A DNA stretch of 32,947 nt from Fuerstiella sp. (lineage in GTDB: Bacteria > Planctomycetota > Planctomycetia > Planctomycetales > Planctomycetaceae), in contig JABABI010000043.1 of assembly GCA_014238335.1 (NCBI GenBank), positions 1 to 32,947 on the forward strand, given 5' to 3'. A model generated the notes under the pieces. It saw only the letters and a list, made by a program, of their open reading frames with translations. It ran no database searches and was not told the origin of the DNA. The position numbers and the translations under genes were made by a program. Shown in pieces: positions 9,024 to 17,367 of the stretch; positions within the stretch are counted from its first letter, which is position 1; each line of letters starts with the position of its first letter.

Positions 9024-9265
9024 GTTCGATTCCTTTCGGCGACATAACTCATGCCGTCTATTTCTTTATCCTTATGTTCCCGGACCTGGCCGATGGTAGA
9101 GGTTATCACAGAACGCGTCCAGCACCGTCACTCTGTTCGGAATCGTCGCTTTGTCAGTCTGGATTCCTTCATCGACGGCCAGTGGCTATCCTTTGTCGAC
9201 AGAGCTGTATATTGGACTGCTTGCCGATTCGGTACTGAACTCTTGTTTGACAGGAAATCGACGTT

Positions 9266-10943
9266 ATGCGATTGACACAAGTTGTATCATCCCGCTGGTT
9301 GCGACTGGTGGTGCTCTTTTGCTTAGCGGGATTGAACCTTGACTGCACCTCAGCGCAGGATGCAGAAGGGGTGTCGACGATTGACGTTGAATCTACAGAG
9401 AGTTCGACAGAACGCGGCCTTGTGCAGCAGTTAAATGATGCGCTGGAGCCGGTGGACAGCTTTTTCGCAACGGTCAATGAATACATTGGGGCAGTCATAT
9501 TTTGCCCTATCCCGCTGGGAGGCGACGACTCTATTCCCGCCGCCGTGCTGATCCTGCTGCTGGGGGCCACGTTCTTTACCATCCGCATGGGCTTCATCAA
9601 TATTCGTGGTTTTCGTCACGCCATCATGGTGACGGAAGGCAAATACGACAATCCCGATGACCAGGGAGAGGTGACTCATTTTCAGGCATTGACCGCGGCA
9701 TTGTCTGCAACTGTGGGACTGGGCAATATCGCCGGCGTCGCCATCGCCATCTGTATCGGTGGTCCAGGTGCGACGCTGTGGATGATCCTCGCCGGATTCA
9801 TCGGTATGTCGTCAAAATTCGTGGAATGTACGCTGGGGCAGAAATATCGAGAAGAACGGCCCGGACGGCCGTATCATGGGCGGAGCGATGTACTACCTGT
9901 CGCGCGGGTTGCCGGAGCTGGGCCTCGGACGCCTCGGAAAGGTCCTTGGCATAATGTTTGCCATCCTGTGTGTGGGGGGGTCCTTCGCCGGCGGCAATTC
10001 ATTTCAAGTGAAAATGTCATTGGGTGCGGTTGCACAGACGCTACCTTTTCTGGCGGCTCCGGAAGTCGCGGGCGCCGCAGACTACCGCTGGATCTATGGT
10101 CTGCTGATGTCCATCGTCACCGGTATGGTGATCATCGGTGGCATTCGACGCATTGCGTCCGCCGCAGAAAAAATTGTACCGGCAATGTGTGGCATTTATG
10201 TACTGGCAGCTCTTGTCATTCTGATCAAGAACATCGGGCAGATCCCGGCAGCCCTTGAATTGATCCTGAACGACGCGTTTACCGGGACCGCCGTGTCCGG
10301 AGGGCTTGTCGGCGTGCTGGTTGTCGGATTTCAACGTGCCGCGTTTTCGAACGAGGCAGGAGTCGGGTCTGCCGCAATTGCTCATGCCGCGGCCAAAACT
10401 GATTACCCGGTGCGAGAAGGCATGGTCGCGATGCTGGGCCCGTTTATCGACACCGTCGTCATCTGCACCATGACAGCACTTGTGATTGTCATTACCGGGG
10501 CATGGGATCCTGGTCAGAATCCGGAGTTTGCCAGCCTGATCGAATCCAAGAATGGTGCGGCACTCACATCGGTCGCCATGGATACTCAGATTCCCGGGTT
10601 CCGATATGTGCTTTCCGTTGCCGTTGTTCTGTTTGCTTTCTCCACCATGATTTCGTGGTCTTACTACGGCGAACGCTGCTGGGCCTTTCTTTTTGGCGAC
10701 AGCGCCTCAATGTCTTATCGCATCATCTTTCTGATCTTCACATTCCTGGGGTCAATCGTTTCCGCAACCAACGTTCTGGACTTTGGTGACCTGATGATCT
10801 TTGGCATGGCGATACCCAACATCATTGGTGTTGTACTGTTGTCCGGGAAGGTGCGCAAGGATCTGGATAAGTATTGGCAAAAACTGAAGAACGGTGAACT
10901 TGAAGTCGCTGAACAAAAGTCCTTTGCAGATTTCGGCGACTGA
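9266..10943 (+). pseudogene. Sodium:alanine symporter (AgcS family) with a one-base frameshift
   Basis: Inner-membrane Na+-coupled alanine/glycine importer. AGGA at 9252-9255 precedes ATG 9266. An N-terminal signal-like helix and an acidic linker come before the transport domain. The first frame carries TIRMGFINIRGFRHA and ALSATVGLGNIAGVA, both family hallmarks, and reaches KYREERP. At 9858-9864 (GGCCCGG) one extra base moves the reading frame, and it continues without loss as DGRIMGGAMYYLSRG, later AGVGSAAIAHAAAKT and SWSYYGERC, to TGA at 10943. Joining the frames gives about 559 residues, a normal length with a leader. Because both sides are intact, a sequencing error in the CCC run or a very recent mutation is likely. 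Programmed +1 shifting is possible but not supported. A stress-protein gene follows after 36 bp. Confidence 0.9.
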
Positions 10944-10979
10944 CGAAATCCGATTTGAACAAACACACAGGAGCTTACA

Positions 10980-11417
10980 ATGTCCTTTCCCACTTCAAAA
11001 ATCGTCGTGCCGATCGATTTTTCCGGTGAGTCACCCCACGCCATTACGAATTCTGTCAAAATTGCCGGAGACGCTTCCAAATTGCATCTCATCCATGTGC
11101 TGCTGCCGCTGGACGCCGTTTCACCGGGCGTACTGTTGGGTGATGTGAGCGATGATTCACGACGCAAGACAGTTACCGAGAAGCTGAACGGACTGGCTGC
11201 TGCACATGGGGCGGCGGAAGCCACTGTGTCGGTTCTGCTGGGCACTCCGGGAATGGAAATTGCTGACTACGCCAAAGATCAGGACGCTGACCTGATTGTC
11301 ATCCCCTCGCACGGCTACCATGGGATCAAACGAATGTTCCTTGGTTCCGTCGCCGAACGAGTCATCCGTCACGCTGAATGCAGTGTACTTGTCCTCAGAC
11401 GTTCAGACGCGGAATGA
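10980..11417 (+). CDS. Universal stress protein (UspA family)
   Basis: Small cytoplasmic nucleotide-binding protein of 145 aa, a single Usp domain. The N-terminus shows the first strand and Asp (KIVVPIDFSGES). The C-terminal ATP-binding pattern G-2x-G-9x-G-S is visible in HGYHGIKRMFLGSVAERV, followed by the last strand CSVLVLR, so an ATP-binding subtype is likely. AGGAG lies about nine bases before ATG 10980. It follows the symporter gene closely on the same strand and was probably co-transcribed with it. Usp domains are often found with transporters, where they are thought to adjust activity to energy status; that role here is inference. Confidence 0.9.
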   Translation: MSFPTSKIVVPIDFSGESPHAITNSVKIAGDASKLHLIHVLLPLDAVSPGVLLGDVSDDSRRKTVTEKLNGLAAAHGAAEATVSVLLGTPGMEIADYAKDQDADLIVIPSHGYHGIKRMFLGSVAERVIRHAECSVLVLRRSDAE

Positions 11418-11545
11418 ACCGTGACCGTCCACGGAACAATTTTATGACAGGGACGAATCTGCGGCCCTCAGTCAAACCAGATGCCGTGTTAGCGTCGCAG
11501 AAATGACGTTCTTGTCACACGACCAACGTCATGGTGTTACACGTG

Positions 11546-11569
11546 CCGGATCGACACCCGGTTTTTATT
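11546..11569 (+). terminator. Terminator-like hairpin with T-run
   Basis: Two CCGG arms (11546-11549 and 11558-11561) around an eight-base loop, followed by TTTTTATT. It could end the symporter-stress protein transcript. The stem is only four to five pairs, and its T-run overlaps the stop codon of the convergent dioxygenase gene. Confidence 0.3.
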
Positions 11570-12398
11570 GGTGTTCCCACCGACTTGGATTGATTCCCGG
11601 CGCGTCAGACCGCATTCCGGCCGGCTTGTGTTTCTGCTCAAACGCCTGCCCTGTGGTATTGAGGCTTTGCAGATAGGGCTTAGCGATGTCCGGAACTGTC
11701 GCGATAAGATTCGGATCCCAGTCGTCCACCGGTTGAACGGGTCCCGCCCATGCGGGACGGTATCCGAAATGCAACAGCTCCCGTGGGCGCGAGTCACGAT
11801 TGGGGTGACTGCCGTGAAACAGCAACGATGGGATAATGACGGCGGAGCCAGCCGGCACAATCAGAGAGACTTCTTCCGGATGCGATTTGTAACGTACGTA
11901 GGGACTGGCTTCGGCATGAAATGACAGATGAGAACGCGGGATTAGTCGAAACGGAGCCCGCTCCGTCGTCAGCTCATCCAGGTAATACAGTACACGGACC
12001 AGCCGGGGACAACTACCTTCATAACCAAACAGATTTGACCCGTGTGGCTGTCCATCGGTGTGCATCGAGATACCGGGACACTTTGGCAGGGACCTCTGAA
12101 AGAAGCCTCGTGTGAACACGATTTCCGGGCCCATCAAGTCCCCGAGGAAATCCAACATCGGCGGGTACCCGATTAACTCCGCCGCAACACGGCTGCTCCA
12201 CTGTGGTTGTTCGACGGACCGAGTCTGCTGAGTGCTGTAATCGGTGTGCGACATCTCCACGTCTGCCAGTTCAGCCTTGACCGACTCGACCACATCGGGA
12301 GTCAGAATCGACGGTAGAACGACATACCCTTCGACTTCAAGATGCCGAATTTGCTCCGGACGTGACATCGATGAGAAGTCCGTCTCATCAATATTCAT
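11565..12398 (-). CDS. PhyH-family Fe(II)/2-oxoglutarate-dependent dioxygenase
   Basis: Phytanoyl-CoA dioxygenase-like enzyme expected to hydroxylate a small molecule using Fe(II), O2 and 2-oxoglutarate. The double-stranded beta-helix metal triad is visible: His and Asp in MHTDGQPHG and the distal His in LLFHGSHPNRD, followed by Arg in SRPRELLHFGY for 2-oxoglutarate. The N-terminal helix-strand YVVLPSILTPDVV is typical. I start at ATG 12398 (277 aa) because GGAAG lies eight bases upstream; in-frame ATGs at 12449 and 12476 lack a well-placed ribosome site. The substrate is unknown; planctomycetes carry many paralogues. It is convergent with the stress protein gene. Confidence 0.85.
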   Translation of the reverse strand: MNIDETDFSSMSRPEQIRHLEVEGYVVLPSILTPDVVESVKAELADVEMSHTDYSTQQTRSVEQPQWSSRVAAELIGYPPMLDFLGDLMGPEIVFTRGFFQRSLPKCPGISMHTDGQPHGSNLFGYEGSCPRLVRVLYYLDELTTERAPFRLIPRSHLSFHAEASPYVRYKSHPEEVSLIVPAGSAVIIPSLLFHGSHPNRDSRPRELLHFGYRPAWAGPVQPVDDWDPNLIATVPDIAKPYLQSLNTTGQAFEQKHKPAGMRSDAPGINPSRWEHQ

Positions 12399-12516
12399 GA
12401 AGCCCACTTCCGGTCGGAGGTGCGGTGAAGCGTCTTCAGATGATGTCATGGGTCTAACGCGGAATGAATAAGCCATACCTTCGCTGACACGACCATAAAC
12501 TCAACCTGCCAAAGCG

Positions 12517-12816
12517 TTAGTCCAGATCCGGAACGGCAAATGGATCAACGACCTGCGGCTTCTGAATAAGGCCAGAGCGAATTGCGCTGACGGGAACGCG
12601 TCGACGCACGGTCCGACCATCTTCAAGGACGCGAATTTTCTTAATGTTTCGCTTGAATAATCGACGAGACACACCAGTCGTCTGACGACCGTTACCGCCA
12701 AGATACTTGGGTTTACCGCGTTGAGTGACGCTGTTTCCATGTGCCGGCTTGATGTCGCCATACAGCGCTTCCAACTTGGCTCGCTTCTGGCGTTTGTTCT
12801 TTTTTAGTGTACTCAT
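12517..12816 (-). CDS. rpmB: Ribosomal protein bL28
   Basis: Component of the large ribosomal subunit, 99 aa and very basic. The central and C-terminal part fits bL28: GVSRRLFKRNIKKIRVL, DGRTVRRRVP, then SAIRSGLIQKP. The N-terminus (KKNKRQKRAKLEALYGDI) and the C-terminal tail (VVDPFAVPDLD) make it longer than the usual 60-80 residues, and the Cys residues of zinc-type L28 are absent. The upstream ribosome site is poor (GTTAGAGC). A five-bp hairpin at 12839-12852 lies in the presumed leader. It is monocistronic in this view. Confidence 0.85.
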   Translation of the reverse strand: MSTLKKNKRQKRAKLEALYGDIKPAHGNSVTQRGKPKYLGGNGRQTTGVSRRLFKRNIKKIRVLEDGRTVRRRVPVSAIRSGLIQKPQVVDPFAVPDLD

Positions 12817-13031
12817 TGCTCTAACTTATGTTTGAATAGCGACTTGGGTCGCCGAACTGGCTGAGGTGCGAGGAGCCGAAACTGTTGCACTCGGTACAGA
12901 GCACCAAAGATCGGGGAAGGCTAACCACTCCGCGACGGAAGTTCAATTCTGATTTCCGCTTACGCCGGCCGGATTCCCTGATCGTCGACACAGCGGACCA
13001 TTCCTAACAGCAAATTTGAGTACGTAGTGGA

Positions 13032-14372
13032 CTATTCGTGCCTGAGAGCCTCAATCGGATCCAGTTTTGCCGCCGCATGAGCCGGATAGATCCCGAAGAT
13101 AATGCCAATGCCGACTGAGATAAAGAAGGCCAGCGGCAGGCTCCAGGGAACCGGCTCCGGTCTCATTTCAGAAAACATCTGCGCAAAATCACTGTCTGCT
13201 TTGCCACTTTCAAGAATGAAGCTCTCCACGAAGCTGCGAATACCAGCAAAGGCGTATTTCGTCGACAGACCAAGCAGAATCCCAATGATTCCGCCGGTGC
13301 CCGATAACACAATGGTTTCCGTAAGAAATTGAATGGTTATATCACGTCGTCTGGCTCCCAGGGCTCGGCGAATTCCGATTTCCCGCGTCCGCTCGGTCAC
13401 TGTCGCCAGCATGATATTCATGATGCCGATGCCCCCGACCACAAGACTGATTGCCGCAATGAGTCCCCCGACCAAATTAAAAATGACGCCCATCTGTTCA
13501 GCCTGTTTCAGCAGTTCCAGGGGAACGACAATGGCATAGTCCCCGTCAGTCTTGTGATTCTGTTTCATACTTTCGCGAATAACATTGGCTGTCTCCACCA
13601 CGTTGTCCTGCGAATCAACTCTCAATGTGATCTGACTTAGCTCCCAATACTCCGAGCTGAATGCTCCTGCGGTCCGGTCGATGTTGAGGTCGCCCATCCG
13701 CACACGCATCGTTTCCAGAGGAATGTAGATGTCCAGGTTATAGTCCTGTCCGGACATGCTGCCGCCAATGGCCGCACTGGCCTGACGAGGCATCGTGACT
13801 CCGACGATGCTGTAGAACTTGTCACCGATGCGGACCGATTGTCCGATAGGATTCTCGTACTGAAACAAGTCGTCGGCTGTGCCGGCAGCAAGTACGGCGA
13901 CGTTCTTCTTCTGCTTTCGATCATCGTCCGTGATAAAACGTCCCTGGGCCATATCCAGATGATTGATGTCTAAATAATCGGCCGTACAGCCAACAATTCG
14001 AGCCGTAATGCCATGTTGCCGATGCCGCGCCGACTTGCTCAATTCGCGAATGGGAATGGCCTGGGTTATCGTAGGAATGGTCTTGTTCAGCAGGTCGAAA
14101 TCTTTGCGCAACAGACCGTACCGCAGGACTGAAGCACCACCGCTGTTCACGGCACTTTCCGGGGGAGGTTTAACGCTGCGGACGATAATGTTCGTCGCCC
14201 CGAGTTTCAGTACCTGTGCCTGCGCCTGCTCCTTGGCCCCTCGGCCGATGGCGAGCATCGCGATCACAGAGGAAACTCCCAGGACCATACCCAGCATGGT
14301 GAGACCTGCCCGCAGTTTATGCAGCATCAGGCTCTTCATGGCGAGTTGAATTGTTCGAAACAGGTTGGGCAT
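13032..14372 (-). CDS. MacB/FtsX-type ABC transporter permease
   Basis: Inner-membrane subunit of a type VII (MacB-like mechanotransmission) ABC transporter, 446 aa. One N-terminal helix (residues about 18-45, LRAGLTMLGMVLGVSSVIAM) is followed by a large periplasmic domain (about 50-310). Three C-terminal helices are centred on GGIGIMNIMLATVTERTREI, the family signature, on TGGIIGILLG, and on LAFFISVGIGIIFGIYPA. The ending LDPIEALRHE is typical of MacB permeases. The ATPase is encoded separately, 80 bp upstream, as in LolCDE and split MacAB systems. This is the last gene of the efflux operon. Export of a peptide, lipid or antibiotic-like molecule is possible; the substrate is unknown. Confidence 0.9.
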   Translation of the reverse strand: MPNLFRTIQLAMKSLMLHKLRAGLTMLGMVLGVSSVIAMLAIGRGAKEQAQAQVLKLGATNIIVRSVKPPPESAVNSGGASVLRYGLLRKDFDLLNKTIPTITQAIPIRELSKSARHRQHGITARIVGCTADYLDINHLDMAQGRFITDDDRKQKKNVAVLAAGTADDLFQYENPIGQSVRIGDKFYSIVGVTMPRQASAAIGGSMSGQDYNLDIYIPLETMRVRMGDLNIDRTAGAFSSEYWELSQITLRVDSQDNVVETANVIRESMKQNHKTDGDYAIVVPLELLKQAEQMGVIFNLVGGLIAAISLVVGGIGIMNIMLATVTERTREIGIRRALGARRRDITIQFLTETIVLSGTGGIIGILLGLSTKYAFAGIRSFVESFILESGKADSDFAQMFSEMRPEPVPWSLPLAFFISVGIGIIFGIYPAHAAAKLDPIEALRHE

Positions 14373-14452
14373 TACGATTGTGGTACGGTGAGTCTCCGAT
14401 GACTCGGTGATGTTGACGAACCAAATTCTTCGTCCTGAAGATTAATGGGATC

Positions 14453-15151
14453 CTAGCCGGGGAACAGTCCTGCCCCTGCCACGACTCCGTCCTTCATGAA
14501 AATCTGGCGTTTAGCGCGTTTTGCAACCGAGTTTTCATGAGTCACCATGATGATGGTGCGTCCTTCAGCATTCAGATTGCAGAGTATTTCCATAATTTCG
14601 GCCTCAGTTGCCGAATCCAGATTCCCAGTCGGCTCATCAGCCAGAATGATTTGAGGATCGTTCACAAGGGCGCGGGCGATCGCCACTCGCTGCTGTTGTC
14701 CACCTGAAAGCTGATACGGGCGATGGTCCAGACGATCCCCAAGCCCCACCATATCGCCAAGTTCTTCGATGTGTTTCCGGTCCTTGGCGGAAATGGACGG
14801 ATAGCCAGCGCGATAGTGCAACGGCACCTCGATATTCTCAGTCACCGTGTATTGAGGAATCAGGTTGTACGACTGGAAAATGAAGCCGATCATCTCGTTC
14901 CGAATGGCGGACAGATCGTCGTCGGAGATCGTCGACACGGGCCGGTCACCGATGATGTATTCGCCATGGGTTGGTCGGTCCAGTGCCCCCAGTAGATTCA
15001 GGAGCGTACTTTTGCCACTCCCCGATGAACCCATAATCGCCACAAAATCCCCGTACGGAAAATCGACTGATACTCCGTTCAATGCTTTTACGACGACGGA
15101 ACCGAGATCGTAGTGTTTCTGTATGTCAATGACCTGTGCGGCAAATTCCAT
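14453..15151 (-). CDS. LolD/MacB-type ABC transporter ATPase
   Basis: Cytoplasmic ATP-binding subunit that powers the permease encoded just downstream. Walker A (GSSGSGKST), the Q-loop region (FQSYNLIPQYTVTENI), the ABC signature (LSGGQQQRVAIARAL), Walker B with catalytic Glu (IILADEPTG) and the H-loop (MVTHE) are all present. I start at ATG 15151 (232 aa) because GGAAG lies five bases upstream; the frame is open to 15202 but the extra residues look non-homologous. Only 80 bp separate it from the permease gene and 131 bp from the fusion-protein gene upstream, so they form one operon. Confidence 0.93.
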   Translation of the reverse strand: MEFAAQVIDIQKHYDLGSVVVKALNGVSVDFPYGDFVAIMGSSGSGKSTLLNLLGALDRPTHGEYIIGDRPVSTISDDDLSAIRNEMIGFIFQSYNLIPQYTVTENIEVPLHYRAGYPSISAKDRKHIEELGDMVGLGDRLDHRPYQLSGGQQQRVAIARALVNDPQIILADEPTGNLDSATEAEIMEILCNLNAEGRTIIMVTHENSVAKRAKRQIFMKDGVVAGAGLFPG

Positions 15152-15282
15152 ATTTCTTCCAGTGGACGCCATGCGCCTGAAGGCAGGCAGAGGAACATAC
15201 AATTACGGTGCGAAACCAGTTTTGCCGTGCTGGCGAAGCCGTTACGGGCCTCAGGTGCATCCGTTGTTTCAGGAAAGGCGAA

Positions 15283-17367
15283 CTAACGGGATTCAAAGGC
15301 CTGCTTCAGTTCCTCCAGCGTGATGCGTCCGTCTCCGTCTTTGTCGGTCTTGTCGAACCCTCCTCGCATGTCGCTTTCATCCTTGGTGATAGCGCCGTCC
15401 TTATTTTTATCAATCCCGTCAAAGATTTTTTTCGGGTCCGGCGGCCCTCCGGCTCCTGGTCCGCCACTTCCCGGAGCCCGGCTTGGCGCGGCAACACCGC
15501 CCGGCCCCCGGCCACCGCCACCCTTATTTTTGCCACCACGTCCGCCCCCGACACCAGCCGGACGCTCCGGAGTGACCGTGCGGGGTCGTGCATCTTCCTC
15601 ATCGCCCAGCAGACGAATCTCCAATTCGTTGATTTCTCGCGAAAAATGCGTGCGCGGATTCATGACCACGGTTTCACCTTCGGCGACACCGTCCAGTATT
15701 TCCATGTATTCGTCGTTGGCGTCTCCGACCTTCAGTTCGCGGCGTTCTATCTCGCTCCCTTTGCCAACAAAGGTGTAAAACTTGCTGGCCAGCGAAAGGA
15801 CAGATTGCACGGGAACCTGCAGGACATCCTCCTGGCGGTCGTCCACGATGATGCGAATTTCGGCCGTCATGCCCGGTTTCAACTGCCGCACCAGCTCCTG
15901 AGCGTCCGTAATGCGAATACCCGCTTCGTATTCCTTCAGGTCCGTATTCGGCCAACTGCCTGGAACTGGTACTGACGAAACAGTTTCCAAAACGCCATGA
16001 AACATGATAGTCGGTAAGGCATCGATAGATATTTCAACCGGCTGGCCCATCACAATTCGACTGATCCGTGATTCGTGAATCCGAGCATCAATCTTCATTT
16101 TGTCCAGGTCCGGCAGATTAATAATCCCCTGGCGTTCCCGAACAGACGCCCCTTCTTCGATCACAACGGGTTCGCTGCGGCGGCTTGCTTGACCCGCATA
16201 CACAACTTCACCCTGCTGGCTGGCAATCAGTCGACAGGCCTTAATCTGTCGAATCAAACGCACAAGCTTTTCTTCCTCCACCTGCATCGTCAGCTTACGG
16301 GCATCGTGATCAGCTTCCATTTGAGCCATCGCGGCCTCGCCTTCCAGTGCGGCTCGAACGGTCTCGCGAACGGTATCTTCTGCAGTCTGCTCTAATTCCT
16401 TGACCGTTCTTTTGTACATGTACCGTTGCAGCACGGTCTCTTCGCTCTTCTTGACGTTAAGAAGAATCATCTTCTTTATAACATCGATTCGTGCGGTCTC
16501 CAGATTATTCAGATTCTCGTAGCCACGTCGCGCCTGGTCACGAGACTTCCCGTACGCTTCGCGAGCCATGGACAGATCTTCCTCCGACTGCTTGATTTCT
16601 CCCTTAATTTTGTCCACAGTCTGCTGATACTCACCACCATCGGCCGTATATTTTTCAAGGTCCAGTTGCGCCAGTTCCTCCGCAAGCTTCGCTTGTGCCA
16701 GAAAACTCTCGTTGGTGGTGTCCTGAATTTTTAAATTGGTTTCGGCCTTCTTAAGGTCCGCTCCAGCCATGGTGACGGTGATCTGCTGTTGTTTCTCTGC
16801 CTCCTCCAGACTGGAAGAATCCAGTTCGCAGACCATGTCTCCAGCAAGATAGTCGCCCGTCTTCACCTGCTGACGGTCCTTCACCAGAATCTCCGTAAAT
16901 GGAGTCATGCTGAATTTATAGAGTTTCTCTGTCCCGTCTTCTGCACGTACCCGAATCTTCCGTTCCGCATCAGACTGCGACTCTGTGTTGACGTACTCAA
17001 CAACGCCATCGATTTCGGACACGACCGGAGCATTAACACGACTGCCTTCCGGCACAATTGAGATGATCGTCGTGGTTCCTTCGACGCTGTTGGTCAGGGT
17101 CGCATTTTGCGAACTGTCGACCGTGCCGTTTTCAGTGATTGTGATTCGGAAGCTGCCGACATCAACCTTGTGCAGAATGTACTTGCTGGACAGTTCCCCC
17201 TCTTCGGCTGCCCAGAAGCCTGCCATCAGATCGTGTGTAACAGGAATTTTCCATACGGCAACGCCGGCAATCAGCGCCACAACAAGGATTACGACTCCAC
17301 GTGCGCCGCCAAAGCGGCTGGCGCGGCACGACTCCGTATTGCCGCTTGTCGGGCTGATGTTATTCAT
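15283..17367 (-). CDS. Periplasmic adaptor (HlyD/MacA-like membrane fusion protein) with C-terminal EF-hand pair
   Basis: Links the inner-membrane transporter to the outer-membrane channel. A membrane anchor (about residues 24-42, GVVILVVALIAGVAVW) is followed by a split lipoyl/barrel domain interrupted by a long coiled coil (about 185-375, rich in Glu, Lys, Gln). A beta-barrel and membrane-proximal domain follows (GMTAEIRIIV, VPVQSVL, VGDANDEYMEILDGVAEGETVV). It ends with a Gly/Pro-rich linker (about 595-642) and two canonical EF-hand loops: 653-664 (DKNKDGAITKDE) and 675-686 (DKDGDGRITLEE). EF-hands are not part of normal adaptors, and at 694 aa it is almost twice MacA. The ATG overlaps the end of the upstream gene by eight bases, with AGGAG ten bases before, so the two genes are translationally coupled. 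Confidence 0.9.
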   Translation of the reverse strand: MNNISPTSGNTESCRASRFGGARGVVILVVALIAGVAVWKIPVTHDLMAGFWAAEEGELSSKYILHKVDVGSFRITITENGTVDSSQNATLTNSVEGTTTIISIVPEGSRVNAPVVSEIDGVVEYVNTESQSDAERKIRVRAEDGTEKLYKFSMTPFTEILVKDRQQVKTGDYLAGDMVCELDSSSLEEAEKQQQITVTMAGADLKKAETNLKIQDTTNESFLAQAKLAEELAQLDLEKYTADGGEYQQTVDKIKGEIKQSEEDLSMAREAYGKSRDQARRGYENLNNLETARIDVIKKMILLNVKKSEETVLQRYMYKRTVKELEQTAEDTVRETVRAALEGEAAMAQMEADHDARKLTMQVEEEKLVRLIRQIKACRLIASQQGEVVYAGQASRRSEPVVIEEGASVRERQGIINLPDLDKMKIDARIHESRISRIVMGQPVEISIDALPTIMFHGVLETVSSVPVPGSWPNTDLKEYEAGIRITDAQELVRQLKPGMTAEIRIIVDDRQEDVLQVPVQSVLSLASKFYTFVGKGSEIERRELKVGDANDEYMEILDGVAEGETVVMNPRTHFSREINELEIRLLGDEEDARPRTVTPERPAGVGGGRGGKNKGGGGRGPGGVAAPSRAPGSGGPGAGGPPDPKKIFDGIDKNKDGAITKDESDMRGGFDKTDKDGDGRITLEELKQAFESR

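Noticed and set aside
12840..12960. Possible tRNA on the minus strand upstream of bL28, suggested by a GAGTGGTTAGCC D-loop-like string and a TTCAATTC-like string on the other strand
   Set aside because: No matching acceptor stem or cloverleaf could be built, and the T-loop-like string is on the wrong strand.
15208..15975. Plus-strand open frame of 255 codons opposite the adaptor's C-terminal part
   Set aside because: Shadow frame of the GC-rich linker and EF-hand coding region.
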